Positions 38,880-47,778 of a stretch of 64,000 nt of DNA are shown one piece after another. The notes under the pieces were generated by a model. The model was not told the DNA's origin. It did not search any database and saw nothing but the letters and a program-made list of their open reading frames with translations. Position 1 is the first letter of the stretch. The number at the start of each line of letters is the position of its first letter. Both the position numbers and the translations under genes were made by a program. The stretch comes from Planctomycetota bacterium (GTDB lineage Bacteria; Planctomycetota; Phycisphaerae; Phycisphaerales; UBA1924): positions 1 through 64,000 of the forward strand of contig JAJRPN010000009.1 in NCBI GenBank assembly GCA_024280755.1, written 5' to 3'.

Positions 38880-40454
38880 ATGCACCCAACACTACTCGAT
38901 AACACACACACTATTGGCAATGCACCAACACAGAGCACGCGATTTGTGCGCTCAGACGGCGCATCTGATGCGCTCGGCTTTGCGCAAGTTATGCAGGCTT
39001 TCGAAGCCGAGCAACAATCGCTCAGTGCAGATCGGGCTGATCGTAACCAAGCAGGTACTCAATCTTCAAGCGAGGATCAGCTTATTGAGCAAGACGAAGA
39101 GTCAGATCCAACTTCTTATGAAGAGAAGCCCAGCGATCAGTCTGCTCAATCTGATCAACAACAATCCCAAACAGATCGCGCCGAACAGACAGGCAATGTC
39201 GATCAAGCTACAAACAGCAATGCCGAGCAGGTCCAGCCAACTCCGAGTGACGCATCGAGCAGCCCTGTTACCACTGATGCGAAGAATCAGGTCAATCATC
39301 CACAAACGAATACGACCCAGCCTCAACAAAGCCAGGCGAGCCAAATACAAACAACTGGCCAGGTGAATGTTGGTGATGAATCAGCGTTTCGGCTGCTCGA
39401 AAACCAGAGCGACCAAGCCCGTCTGACAATCAAAGGCGTTGTCCGATCAATGACCCACGCGGCCGACGCAAATCTCACCGCGCTCGCGGTGAATACTCGG
39501 CTTGGACAAGATCAACCGATCCAAGAACCAACAGTGCAAGTGCCCGCTCAGACTCAGCCGATTCAACCACCTACAGATACGCAACGCTCGCAGGCATCGT
39601 CTCAGCAAAGTCCCCAGCTTCAAACGCCTGATCTTCCTGCTACGCCTCAGGTGATACCCGCCAACTCGCTCCCAACTCAACATGTCCAGGCACAACCAAG
39701 AAGCGAGATTCAACAACCAATTCCAGCACAAGCATTACCAGAATCTGGGCAAACCCAAAGCCAACGATCAGATGTGGCGAGCATGGTTTCGCAAGTTGTT
39801 CCTAGTGCTCAGCCGCAAGAAGCTTCTGCAATCAGCTTGAGCGCACGCAATCTCGCGGGGATCAATCGTACGCAGAATCAACAAGTGATTCGCACAGTGA
39901 CCAGCATCGATTCGGGCAATGTTGGCAATCAACCAAACAGCACCGATTCAGGATCGCAAGTCGGAAAGATGCAGCCGACGGAGATGCTCTCCGAAACACG
40001 CCGGGCATCGGTAATGGCCCAGGTCCAGCGTGGGTTGGCATCATTGCTCCGTTCGGGCGACAATGAAATGACACTCAAGCTCACGCCTGGACACCTCGGC
40101 GAGATCCGAATCCAGATCAAAACCCAAGGCGATCAACTCGCGATACGATTTGAAACCTCGTCCCAAGAAGCGACCCAATACCTCAACGCGAGCGTGAAGG
40201 ATCTGACATCCAACCTGCTCGCCAAAGGCATGAATCTCCAATCGGTTGAGATCAATCACGAGGCTCCGGAAGAATCAGCAAACACCAACGAACAAAATGG
40301 TACAAACCCGGATGCTCGATCATCAGACCGCGATCATCAACAATCCAATGAGCACTCATCCCATCAACGAGCCAACGAGGCGTTCGATGATGATCTGCAA
40401 TCCGACCAACCCGAATCCGTCTGGACCGAACTCGGCCTCGACGCAATCGCATAA
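38880..40454 (+). CDS. fliK: Flagellar hook-length control protein FliK
   Basis: Long Q/S/T-rich region; C-terminal EMTLKLTPGHLGEIRIQIKTQGDQLAIRFET. Confidence 0.9.
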   Translation: MHPTLLDNTHTIGNAPTQSTRFVRSDGASDALGFAQVMQAFEAEQQSLSADRADRNQAGTQSSSEDQLIEQDEESDPTSYEEKPSDQSAQSDQQQSQTDRAEQTGNVDQATNSNAEQVQPTPSDASSSPVTTDAKNQVNHPQTNTTQPQQSQASQIQTTGQVNVGDESAFRLLENQSDQARLTIKGVVRSMTHAADANLTALAVNTRLGQDQPIQEPTVQVPAQTQPIQPPTDTQRSQASSQQSPQLQTPDLPATPQVIPANSLPTQHVQAQPRSEIQQPIPAQALPESGQTQSQRSDVASMVSQVVPSAQPQEASAISLSARNLAGINRTQNQQVIRTVTSIDSGNVGNQPNSTDSGSQVGKMQPTEMLSETRRASVMAQVQRGLASLLRSGDNEMTLKLTPGHLGEIRIQIKTQGDQLAIRFETSSQEATQYLNASVKDLTSNLLAKGMNLQSVEINHEAPEESANTNEQNGTNPDARSSDRDHQQSNEHSSHQRANEAFDDDLQSDQPESVWTELGLDAIA

Positions 40455-40475
40455 TCATACCTGAAGGACTCCGCC

Positions 40476-41087
40476 ATGAGCTCTATCGACGCCTTTACGC
40501 CAAACTCATCGACCGCAACAGCATCTTCCGATGCGTTCTCCACGCTGACAAGTGGTCAGTTTCTTCAAATCATCTTTACCGAACTCCAAAATCAGGATCC
40601 ACTGGAACCAAACGACACCAGCGCGATGCTCGATCAGCTCTCTACGCTGCGTGCGATCGAATCCGATACACAGATGGTTGCTTCGCTCGAGCGCATGGTG
40701 GTTCAGAGTGAACTCGCGTCGGCATCACAGCTCATCGGCTCGCTCGTCTCAGGCATCACCCTCGACAATCGGCGTGTGTCCGATCTGGTGATCTCCGTTT
40801 CGATGACCCAAGATGGCCCGGTGCTCAATATGTTCGATGGCTCACGGATGTTCTTCCGCAATGTCGACGAGATCGTTGGCCCGATCGATGACTTTATTGA
40901 TGATGACATCGACGATGACATTGATGATGATATCGACAACGATGATGATATCGATGATGACACAAACAACGATACGAACAGAATCAAGCCTCACATTATC
41001 GATGTGAACCCAGACGATGCCCAGATCGATACTGATCCTGGAATCGATATCGACCCTGTTCGGAAAACCGTATCGAGCAATGTCTAA
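40476..41087 (+). CDS. flgD: Flagellar hook assembly protein FlgD (N-terminal type) with acidic repeat tail
   Basis: SGQFLQIIFTELQNQDPLEPNDTSAMLDQLSTL; tail DDFIDDDIDDDIDDDIDNDDDIDDD. Confidence 0.9.
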   Translation: MSSIDAFTPNSSTATASSDAFSTLTSGQFLQIIFTELQNQDPLEPNDTSAMLDQLSTLRAIESDTQMVASLERMVVQSELASASQLIGSLVSGITLDNRRVSDLVISVSMTQDGPVLNMFDGSRMFFRNVDEIVGPIDDFIDDDIDDDIDDDIDNDDDIDDDTNNDTNRIKPHIIDVNPDDAQIDTDPGIDIDPVRKTVSSNV

Positions 41088-41117
41088 CACGCTCATCAAC
41101 GCACAGCGGCGGGGCAG

Positions 41118-41612
41118 ATGAAATCTATCGAAACCGAACTTCTCGAATCACTTGGCGCTGGTGTGCATCTCTTAGATGCGCACCATGCCGCTATGCCTAC
41201 CAGTGGTGCAGACTTCGGTTCGCTCCTTGGCGACGCACTCAACGGGAAGCCTAAGACAGAGCTTGGCGTCCGCTTTGGGCCTGCGGTTTCAGGCATGTTC
41301 GGCATTGATCAGCAGAAGAAAATTGCCCACGGGATCGACCGGGCAGCAGCAAGCGGTGTGGATCATGCGCTCATTTTGCACGATCAGCGAACGCTGCGCG
41401 TTGATGTGCGCAATCGGGTCGTGCTTGATGTGTACAAGCTTTCAGATCACGAGGTTATCGACGGGATCGACGGCTTTGTATCGCTCCAAACATCTGAAAA
41501 CAAAGAAGATCCTGCGAGTATCGATACATCCGATACGGGCGGTTTTCGTCCGGCACGCGTTGTGCGAAACGCATCGCTGGTGCATGCCCTTGCTGGACGC
41601 GCACCAGATTGA
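41118..41612 (+). CDS. Flagellar operon protein (Flg_new / TIGR02530-like)
   Basis: Position between flgD and flgE; RDAAASGVDHALILHDQRTLRVDVRNRVVLDV-like core. Confidence 0.65.
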   Translation: MKSIETELLESLGAGVHLLDAHHAAMPTSGADFGSLLGDALNGKPKTELGVRFGPAVSGMFGIDQQKKIAHGIDRAAASGVDHALILHDQRTLRVDVRNRVVLDVYKLSDHEVIDGIDGFVSLQTSENKEDPASIDTSDTGGFRPARVVRNASLVHALAGRAPD

Positions 41613-41630
41613 CCGCTCTGAATCAATACA

Positions 41631-41652
41631 CCGATCGTTTTCATTCGATCGG
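41631..41652 (+). promoter_or_regulatory. Hairpin immediately upstream of flgE ribosome-binding site
   Basis: CCGATCG-TTTTCATT-CGATCGG perfect 7-bp stem. Confidence 0.55.
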
Positions 41653-41669
41653 GTACGGAAGGATACTCA

Positions 41670-43415
41670 ATGGCTCTCACTACCGCACTCTTCGCAGGGT
41701 TGTCAGGACTCAACGCTCACTCGGCCAAGCTCGATGTCATCGGTAACAATGTTGCCAATGTCAATACAACCGCGTTTAAGAGTTCACGCATGCTCTTCGA
41801 ATCGCTCTTTTCTCAGAGCCTCGGGTTTGGTACAAGCCCAAGCGAGATTCGTGGCGGCGTAAATCCCAAGCAGATCGGTAACGGCGTCGGGATCGCAGGG
41901 ATCCAACGAGATTTTAGTGCTGCGGGTTTTACAGGCACGGGTGATCTTCGCGATATGGCGATTGATGGTAACGGGTTCTTCCTCGTTCAAAGAGCGGGCG
42001 TGAACTTCTATACGCGGGCAGGCACCTTCCGCCAAGACTCCGATGACAACCTTGCCACCGCGACCGGCGAAAAACTCCTCGGCTACGCAGTCGATGAAAA
42101 CTTCAATATCCTCACCGGCGAGCTTGTTCCGATCAACATCCCCGTCGGCAAGCAGACTATCGCCGAGGCAACACGAAACATCGCACTTGTTGGGAATCTT
42201 AACAAGGACGGAGATATCCCAACCCAAGGAACGATCATCGATCTGATGGGCACCGAAACCGCAGGGTTTTCAGCGGTTGGCGGCGGGTTTATCGATTCCA
42301 CAACACTGCTCATCAATATCGAAGATCCAGATTCTCCTGGCTCAGGCACCCCAGCATTCGCAGCGGGGCAGTCGATCCGGTTCCGAGGCGACGATGGCGC
42401 AACGCGCGGCGGCACAGACCTCCCCGACGGCACACTCGATATTACCGCGTCGACAACCGTTCAAGAATACATGGATTTTCTTGCGTCGACCATCGGTATT
42501 CAAACCACCGGCTCGGCAAACCCAGACGGCAATACGCCGGGCGTGACCGTCGATCCGCTCACTGGTGTGATTCGCATCGTAAGTAATGTCGGCACAGTCA
42601 ACGATCTCGTCATCGCACCAGGCAATATCGAACTGCTCGATTCTGCAGGCGGTTCATTGGGCGCACCGTTTGTAACAGACAAGGTCGCGTCAGCCGACGG
42701 CGAGAGCATCCGAACAACCATTGTTGGATATGATTCACTCGGTACTGAGGTTTCGGTCAATGTCTCGATGGTGCTCGATTCAACACCCGATACTGGCCCG
42801 GTCTGGAGATATTTCATCGATTCGCAAGACGACACCGGCGGCTCGTTCGCCTTGTCGACAGGAACGATGGGCTTCGATACCAACGGCCAGCCAGATCCAG
42901 ACGACTCAGAAATCTCCCTCACCATCGACCGTTCAGATACTGGTGCAGATCCACTTCTCAGTTGGACCATCCAACTGCTCTCAGATAAGGGCAACACCAC
43001 ATCGCTCGCGGCTTCGCCATCAAGCATGATCGGATTGACCATCGACGGGCTCCCACCAGGAACGCTTCAATCGTTTGCAGCTGGTGAAGATGGAGTGATC
43101 TTTGGTCGATTCTCCAACGGTGCCGTGAAGACAATGGGGCAGGTTGTCCTTGCCAACTTCACCAACCCCGCAGGGTTGATCGATGAGGGTGGCAACTTGT
43201 TCACCACCGGGCCAAACTCTGGCCCAGCCTCGATTGCGCCTCCGGGAGTCCTCGGTATTGGTTCGCTCGTCTCAGGTGCGCTCGAACTCTCCAATGTTGA
43301 TCTCGGTGAAGAGTTCACCAATATGATCCTCACCTCGACGGGCTACTCGGCTTCGTCGCGTGTGATCAGAACAGCGGACGAACTCATGCAGCAGCTTCTG
43401 GTATTGGGCCGATAA
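41670..43415 (+). CDS. flgE: Flagellar hook protein FlgE
   Basis: ALFAGLSGLNAHSAKLDVIGNNVANVNTTAFKSSR; ELSNVDLGEEFTNMILTSTGYSASSRVI. Confidence 0.95.
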   Translation: MALTTALFAGLSGLNAHSAKLDVIGNNVANVNTTAFKSSRMLFESLFSQSLGFGTSPSEIRGGVNPKQIGNGVGIAGIQRDFSAAGFTGTGDLRDMAIDGNGFFLVQRAGVNFYTRAGTFRQDSDDNLATATGEKLLGYAVDENFNILTGELVPINIPVGKQTIAEATRNIALVGNLNKDGDIPTQGTIIDLMGTETAGFSAVGGGFIDSTTLLINIEDPDSPGSGTPAFAAGQSIRFRGDDGATRGGTDLPDGTLDITASTTVQEYMDFLASTIGIQTTGSANPDGNTPGVTVDPLTGVIRIVSNVGTVNDLVIAPGNIELLDSAGGSLGAPFVTDKVASADGESIRTTIVGYDSLGTEVSVNVSMVLDSTPDTGPVWRYFIDSQDDTGGSFALSTGTMGFDTNGQPDPDDSEISLTIDRSDTGADPLLSWTIQLLSDKGNTTSLAASPSSMIGLTIDGLPPGTLQSFAAGEDGVIFGRFSNGAVKTMGQVVLANFTNPAGLIDEGGNLFTTGPNSGPASIAPPGVLGIGSLVSGALELSNVDLGEEFTNMILTSTGYSASSRVIRTADELMQQLLVLGR

Positions 43416-43450
43416 GTAGTCAAGATTCAGAGCGGGAGTTAGGAACTGAA

Positions 43451-43648
43451 ATGATCGCGGTCACACGACTCAACGGGCAAAAATTTGTCCTCAATGCAGA
43501 ACTGATCAGGACGATCGAAGAGAGTCCGGACACGATTATCACATTGATCTCCGGCGAGCACCTCGTCGTCAAAGAGCCAAGCAAGGAAATCGTCAAACGC
43601 GTCATCGAGTTTGAGCGATCATTGCGTCGGTTATGCTCGCCCGCATAG
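43451..43648 (+). CDS. flbD: FlbD family protein (SwrD-like)
   Basis: MIAVTRLNGQKFVLNAELIRTIEESPDTIITLISGEHLVVKE. Confidence 0.92.
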   Translation: MIAVTRLNGQKFVLNAELIRTIEESPDTIITLISGEHLVVKEPSKEIVKRVIEFERSLRRLCSPA

Positions 43649-43708
43649 ACCCAGCGTCCGAATATCTCTTTTCGCACCCTCTAATCCGCCGAATCCTACG
43701 GTGTTGAT

Positions 43709-43735
43709 TAAGAATATCCCCAGCCACGACGATAA
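43709..43735 (+). promoter_or_regulatory. Candidate sigma-28 (FliA) promoter upstream of motA
   Basis: TAAG-N15-GACGATAA vs consensus TAAA-N15-GCCGATAA. Confidence 0.5.
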
Positions 43736-43742
43736 GCGGAAT

Positions 43743-43776
43743 ATGTGTTGGTTGCTCGGATGCTTCCCCAACACAT
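43743..43776 (+). promoter_or_regulatory. 5' UTR hairpin abutting the motA Shine-Dalgarno
   Basis: ATGTGTTGG-N16-CCAACACAT perfect 9-bp stem; GGAGG at 43777-43781. Confidence 0.65.
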
Positions 43777-43788
43777 GGAGGATTTGCG

Positions 43789-44562
43789 GTGGACTTAGCT
43801 ACTGTCATTGGACTTGTTGTTGCGCTTCTGTCGGTTGGACTCGCCATCGTGCTTGGTGGCGACCCGCTTGCGCTGATCAATATTCCATCTGTCGTGGTGG
43901 TCTTAGGTGGTGCTACCGGTGCGGTGATCTGTGCCTTTCCGCTCGCCAAAATTCTCAAAGTCCACACAGTCATCCTCAAATCCGTATTCAACGACACATC
44001 TGATGTCGGCGAAGTTATCAAAGAACTCGTCAAGTTTGCTGAGATCGCTCGACGCGAAGGTATCTTGAGCCTCGAAAATCATCTCGACGACATGAAAGAA
44101 GAGTTTGTTGTTCGCGGCATCAAAATGGCTGTTGACGGCACAGACCCAGAACTCATCCGCGTCATCATGGAGACCGAACTCGAAGGACTCATGGAACGCC
44201 ACATGAACGGCAAGATGATCCTCGATCAGTTTGCTAAATATGCACCAGCTTTCGGGATGATCGGGACGCTCATGGGGTTGATCTTCATGCTCGGTTCGAT
44301 GGACGACCCGGCATCGATTGGTCCAAGTATGGCTGTGGCTCTGATTACGACGCTCTACGGTGCGGTGATCGCCAATGTATTTGCCGGCCCACTCGCCGAC
44401 AAGCTCTACTGCAATGACCAGGCAGAAATCTTGCTCAAGACGGTCATTATCGCCGGGGTCATGTCTATTCAATCCGGTGACAATCCTCGCGTGGTCGAGA
44501 GCAAGCTCTTGACTTACTTGCCACCATCAGAGCGTGCAGCGGTTTCTTCAGAAGCTGCGTAA
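43789..44562 (+). CDS. motA: Flagellar motor stator protein MotA
   Basis: GTG start; GDPLALINIPSVVVVLGGATGAV; YAPAFGMIGTLMGLIFMLGSMDDPASIGPSMAVALITTLYGAVIANVFAGPLADKL. Confidence 0.96.
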   Translation: MDLATVIGLVVALLSVGLAIVLGGDPLALINIPSVVVVLGGATGAVICAFPLAKILKVHTVILKSVFNDTSDVGEVIKELVKFAEIARREGILSLENHLDDMKEEFVVRGIKMAVDGTDPELIRVIMETELEGLMERHMNGKMILDQFAKYAPAFGMIGTLMGLIFMLGSMDDPASIGPSMAVALITTLYGAVIANVFAGPLADKLYCNDQAEILLKTVIIAGVMSIQSGDNPRVVESKLLTYLPPSERAAVSSEAA

Positions 44563-44599
44563 ACAACGATGATCGCCGAGCCAATATGGCGGGAGGTGT

Positions 44600-45352
44600 T
44601 TGATGCCTGAGAAAAAAAAAGCACCCAAAGCAGAAGTCCCCGAGTGGGTACTCACCTTTGGCGATTTAATGTCGCTGTTGCTGTGTTTCTTTATTCTGCT
44701 CGCAGCATTCTCCGAACTCAAAAAACCACGCGAATACCAGGACATCATTGAATCAATCAACGAGGCAATGGGCGCGAGCGGCGGCATGGGCATGGCCCAC
44801 ATACTTGAGCGGCTCGATAACTCGATGATTACCGACCGCGATGAACGAGCTCGGCGCGATGGTGATAAGAAAAGCACCGATGAGAATGTCGAATCCAATG
44901 TGCCCGGCAAAGAAGAACAGGTCAATGTCGTCCAAGAAGGTGCCCGCCATGCCATCGGTGCATCGATCATCTTTGACGCTGGGAGCTATCAGCTCACCAA
45001 GCGAGATCAAGACCTTATCCGTACGCTCATCGCCCCCAAGATTCGAGGACTCAACTACATCTGTCCAATCGTCGGGCATGCCTGGGGCATCGAAGACAAG
45101 CGTGTGTCTGGCGGCATGGGCTTTGACGAACTGGCGTTCAAGCGTGCGAAAACAGTCAAGGAGTTCCTCGTCCGAGAAGGTGGGGTAGATCCAACGATTC
45201 TGCGGGTTGAATCGGCTGGCAACACCGAACCAAACAGCCTGGGCTCTGGCGGGCAAGAGGGCGATTCAAATCGCCGAGTACAGATATATCAAACCGGGCG
45301 GACTGTCGAACAAACACACCCGGATCCAAACTTCACAGGCGCAGGCGGATAA
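44600..45352 (+). CDS. motB: Flagellar motor protein MotB (OmpA-like C-terminus)
   Basis: EWVLTFGDLMSLLLCFFILLAAFSE; RAKTVKEFLV..SNRRVQI. Confidence 0.95.
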   Translation: MMPEKKKAPKAEVPEWVLTFGDLMSLLLCFFILLAAFSELKKPREYQDIIESINEAMGASGGMGMAHILERLDNSMITDRDERARRDGDKKSTDENVESNVPGKEEQVNVVQEGARHAIGASIIFDAGSYQLTKRDQDLIRTLIAPKIRGLNYICPIVGHAWGIEDKRVSGGMGFDELAFKRAKTVKEFLVREGGVDPTILRVESAGNTEPNSLGSGGQEGDSNRRVQIYQTGRTVEQTHPDPNFTGAGG

Positions 45353-45379
45353 CCCGCAGACGCGATCCGAGGTAGAACG

Positions 45380-45919
45380 ATGGCCGACGAAGAAACCAAA
45401 GTAGAAGGCACCGAAGAAGAAGGTGGCGAGCCTAAAAAGAGCGGGCCATTGAAGACGATCATTATCGTTGCCGCGATGATGATTATCGAAGGTGCTGGGG
45501 TGTTCTTTCTCGTATCCTCTATGGGCGGGCCAAGCATGGTCGAAGCAACCCAGCTCGAAGGGCTCGAAGGCACCGGCGAAGAAGCACCCGTCGAGATCGA
45601 ACTCGTCAAAGAACGATTCCAAAACATGCAAACCGGACGCGTTTGGGAATGGCGTGTCGAGATATTCTTGCGTGTGCGTCAGAAGAATGTCGACGAGATT
45701 GTCGCCATCCAAGAACGAGATCCTGCAACGATTAAAGAGGGCGTCGCGATGATTTTCCGCCGAGCCCACGATCGCCACTTGCGCGAGCCCGGGCTTGAAA
45801 CCATCACCCGTCAGCTAACGACCTATCTCAACGAGATTTTCGGGCTTGATGCCGATGGGCTGCCTCGGATCGATCGCGTGATCATCCCAGAGTGCAAGGG
45901 CTTCCCCGCCGACGCGTAA
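45380..45919 (+). CDS. fliL: Flagellar basal body-associated protein FliL
   Basis: Single N-terminal TM; RVWEWRVEIFLRVRQKNVDEIVAIQERDPATIKEGVAMIFRRA; between motB and fliN. Confidence 0.75.
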   Translation: MADEETKVEGTEEEGGEPKKSGPLKTIIIVAAMMIIEGAGVFFLVSSMGGPSMVEATQLEGLEGTGEEAPVEIELVKERFQNMQTGRVWEWRVEIFLRVRQKNVDEIVAIQERDPATIKEGVAMIFRRAHDRHLREPGLETITRQLTTYLNEIFGLDADGLPRIDRVIIPECKGFPADA

Positions 45920-46078
45920 ATCGTATCAATCATCGCTTGGGCAGCAAATATTGCGCATAAAGATTCATTGTGCGCGATACGCGCAAAAGTTGGACATCAT
46001 CACCATTCGCGGCCGATAACCATTCTGTCAGCATCCGGTGTGGTTGCTGTGCGCCGGTTTATCGATGGAATCCACCGC

Positions 46079-46723
46079 ATGTCTGATGAGATTGAAAACA
46101 ACGCAACCCCCGAAGATCAGCCTGAATCTCAGCCAGAAGATGCGCAAGCTGATGATGGCAAAGTAGATGCGGCAGACATCGTCGGCGAAGATGCCGAGAT
46201 GACTCCCGAAGAAGCCGAGACACTCGCCGCCGCGATGGCCGCGATTAATCAGGTTGGAGACTCGCCCGCTTCATCCGAGGCAGACATCGTCGGCGAAGAC
46301 GCCGAGATGACCCCCGAAGAGGCCGAGACACTTGCCGCTGCGATGGCTGCGATTAATCAAGTTCAAGGCGTCGCCGATTCAGTCGCTCCGCCAGAGCCCT
46401 CGCCGATGGCTGGAGCAAATGCACAATCCTTTGAAGCTCCAGAGTTTGGAGGTAATTCATCATCGGGTCCCAAAGAAGGAATCGATCTGCTTTCCGATGT
46501 GCATCTCAATGTACGAATCGAACTTGGCAGGACCAAAATGTATGTCGAAGATGTTCTTAAGCTCAGCGACGGCGCTGTTGTCGAACTCGATAAGCTCGCA
46601 GGCGATGCCGTCGATGTCTTTGTAAACGATCGGCTCGTCGCTAAAGGCGAGGTGCTCGTACTCAACGATATGTTCTGTGTTCGTGTGAGCGAGATCGTGG
46701 ACATCACCTCGGTGGAGGCATAA
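46079..46723 (+). CDS. fliN: Flagellar motor switch protein FliN with duplicated N-terminal segment
   Basis: SpoA: LSDVHLNVRIELGRTKMYVEDVLKLSDGAVVELDKLAGDAVDVFVNDRLVAKGEVLVLNDMFCVRVSEI. Confidence 0.93.
   Translation: MSDEIENNATPEDQPESQPEDAQADDGKVDAADIVGEDAEMTPEEAETLAAAMAAINQVGDSPASSEADIVGEDAEMTPEEAETLAAAMAAINQVQGVADSVAPPEPSPMAGANAQSFEAPEFGGNSSSGPKEGIDLLSDVHLNVRIELGRTKMYVEDVLKLSDGAVVELDKLAGDAVDVFVNDRLVAKGEVLVLNDMFCVRVSEIVDITSVEA
46172..46363 (+). repeat. 108-bp-period tandem duplication inside fliN
   Basis: Two copies encoding ADIVGEDAEMTPEEAETLAAAMAAINQV. Confidence 0.95.
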
Positions 46724-46800
46724 AACACCACCAAGTTCGTTCGGACTAAACATCACCAACACAGGCGGAGGATCCGCCTTGCAACAGCCAGGATGGCGAT

Positions 46801-47778
46801 ATGCAAAGAACCACCAAAGTAATCAATCTCTTCGTCGCCGGACTCTTCGCCGCGATGGCAACAACCAGCATCGCGCAGGTTGGACCTTATCCGACCGATG
46901 TGCCTCAACAAACTCCACTCGTGGATCAAAGCGCATTCGCTCCGCCATCCACAACGCCCTCAGCGAGTCAATCAGCCCGGCCAGTGATTGATGCCATGTT
47001 ACAATCTGCTGCCAGCGATTTTCGTTCTGCACAATCGCCATCAACTACCAGCAGCGTTGTACGCGATATCCAAGCCCAAACCAGTTCGCTGCCAATCGGT
47101 AAACCCGCGAATTTGCCAGATCGCACCACGCTCATTGGAGCAGATGAATCGCAAACCGGCTCGCCGATCATTGATAAAGGGTATATCCAGACCATCGCAG
47201 CACTTGCAGGAGTAATCTTGCTGATTTTGGGGCTCGGACAGGTCTACAAACGCCTCGCTCGATCACAAGGCGGACTCGCTGGACAACTCGGCGCAGGCGG
47301 GAGTGCACCATCCGGGATTATTGAAGTGGTCGGGCGATATCCAATCTCCAAAGGCATGACCCTCGTCGTCCTCAAGTTCGATCGCCGGGTGTTGCTGCTC
47401 TCGCACGCCTCGCCAACCAAAGGAAAAAACGGACAGGCTGGAACAATGCAGGTCCTCTCCGAGCTGTCTGACCCAGAAGATATCGCATCAATCTTGCTCA
47501 AAACCAGAGGGGCATCGGGAGATCTGATCGCCCAATCATTCGAGCAAACACTCCGCGAAGCGGACGATCTTACCGATGATCATCTTCGCGGGATCGAGCG
47601 TGGCAACTCAGAAGTAAACCCTGTCCGGTTCCCAACGCGTCGAACCGCACCTGTACGAACAATCGCCAATGATGAAGGCGATCGTGCAGAGTTATGGTCT
47701 TCTGGGCAAGATGCTCAAGCTGCTGCCGGTGTGCTTCGCCGACGCTTGGCGTCTATGCGTCGGGAGATCGGCGAATGA
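46801..47778 (+). CDS. fliO: Flagellar biosynthetic protein FliO
   Basis: IAALAGVILLILGLGQVYKRL..IIEVVGRYPISKGMTLVVLKFDRRVLLL. Confidence 0.88.
   Translation: MQRTTKVINLFVAGLFAAMATTSIAQVGPYPTDVPQQTPLVDQSAFAPPSTTPSASQSARPVIDAMLQSAASDFRSAQSPSTTSSVVRDIQAQTSSLPIGKPANLPDRTTLIGADESQTGSPIIDKGYIQTIAALAGVILLILGLGQVYKRLARSQGGLAGQLGAGGSAPSGIIEVVGRYPISKGMTLVVLKFDRRVLLLSHASPTKGKNGQAGTMQVLSELSDPEDIASILLKTRGASGDLIAQSFEQTLREADDLTDDHLRGIERGNSEVNPVRFPTRRTAPVRTIANDEGDRAELWSSGQDAQAAAGVLRRRLASMRREIGE

Noticed and set aside
39102-39731. Minus-strand ORFs opposite fliK
   Set aside because: Leu/Arg-rich translations are the expected reverse complement of the Q/S/T-rich fliK sequence.
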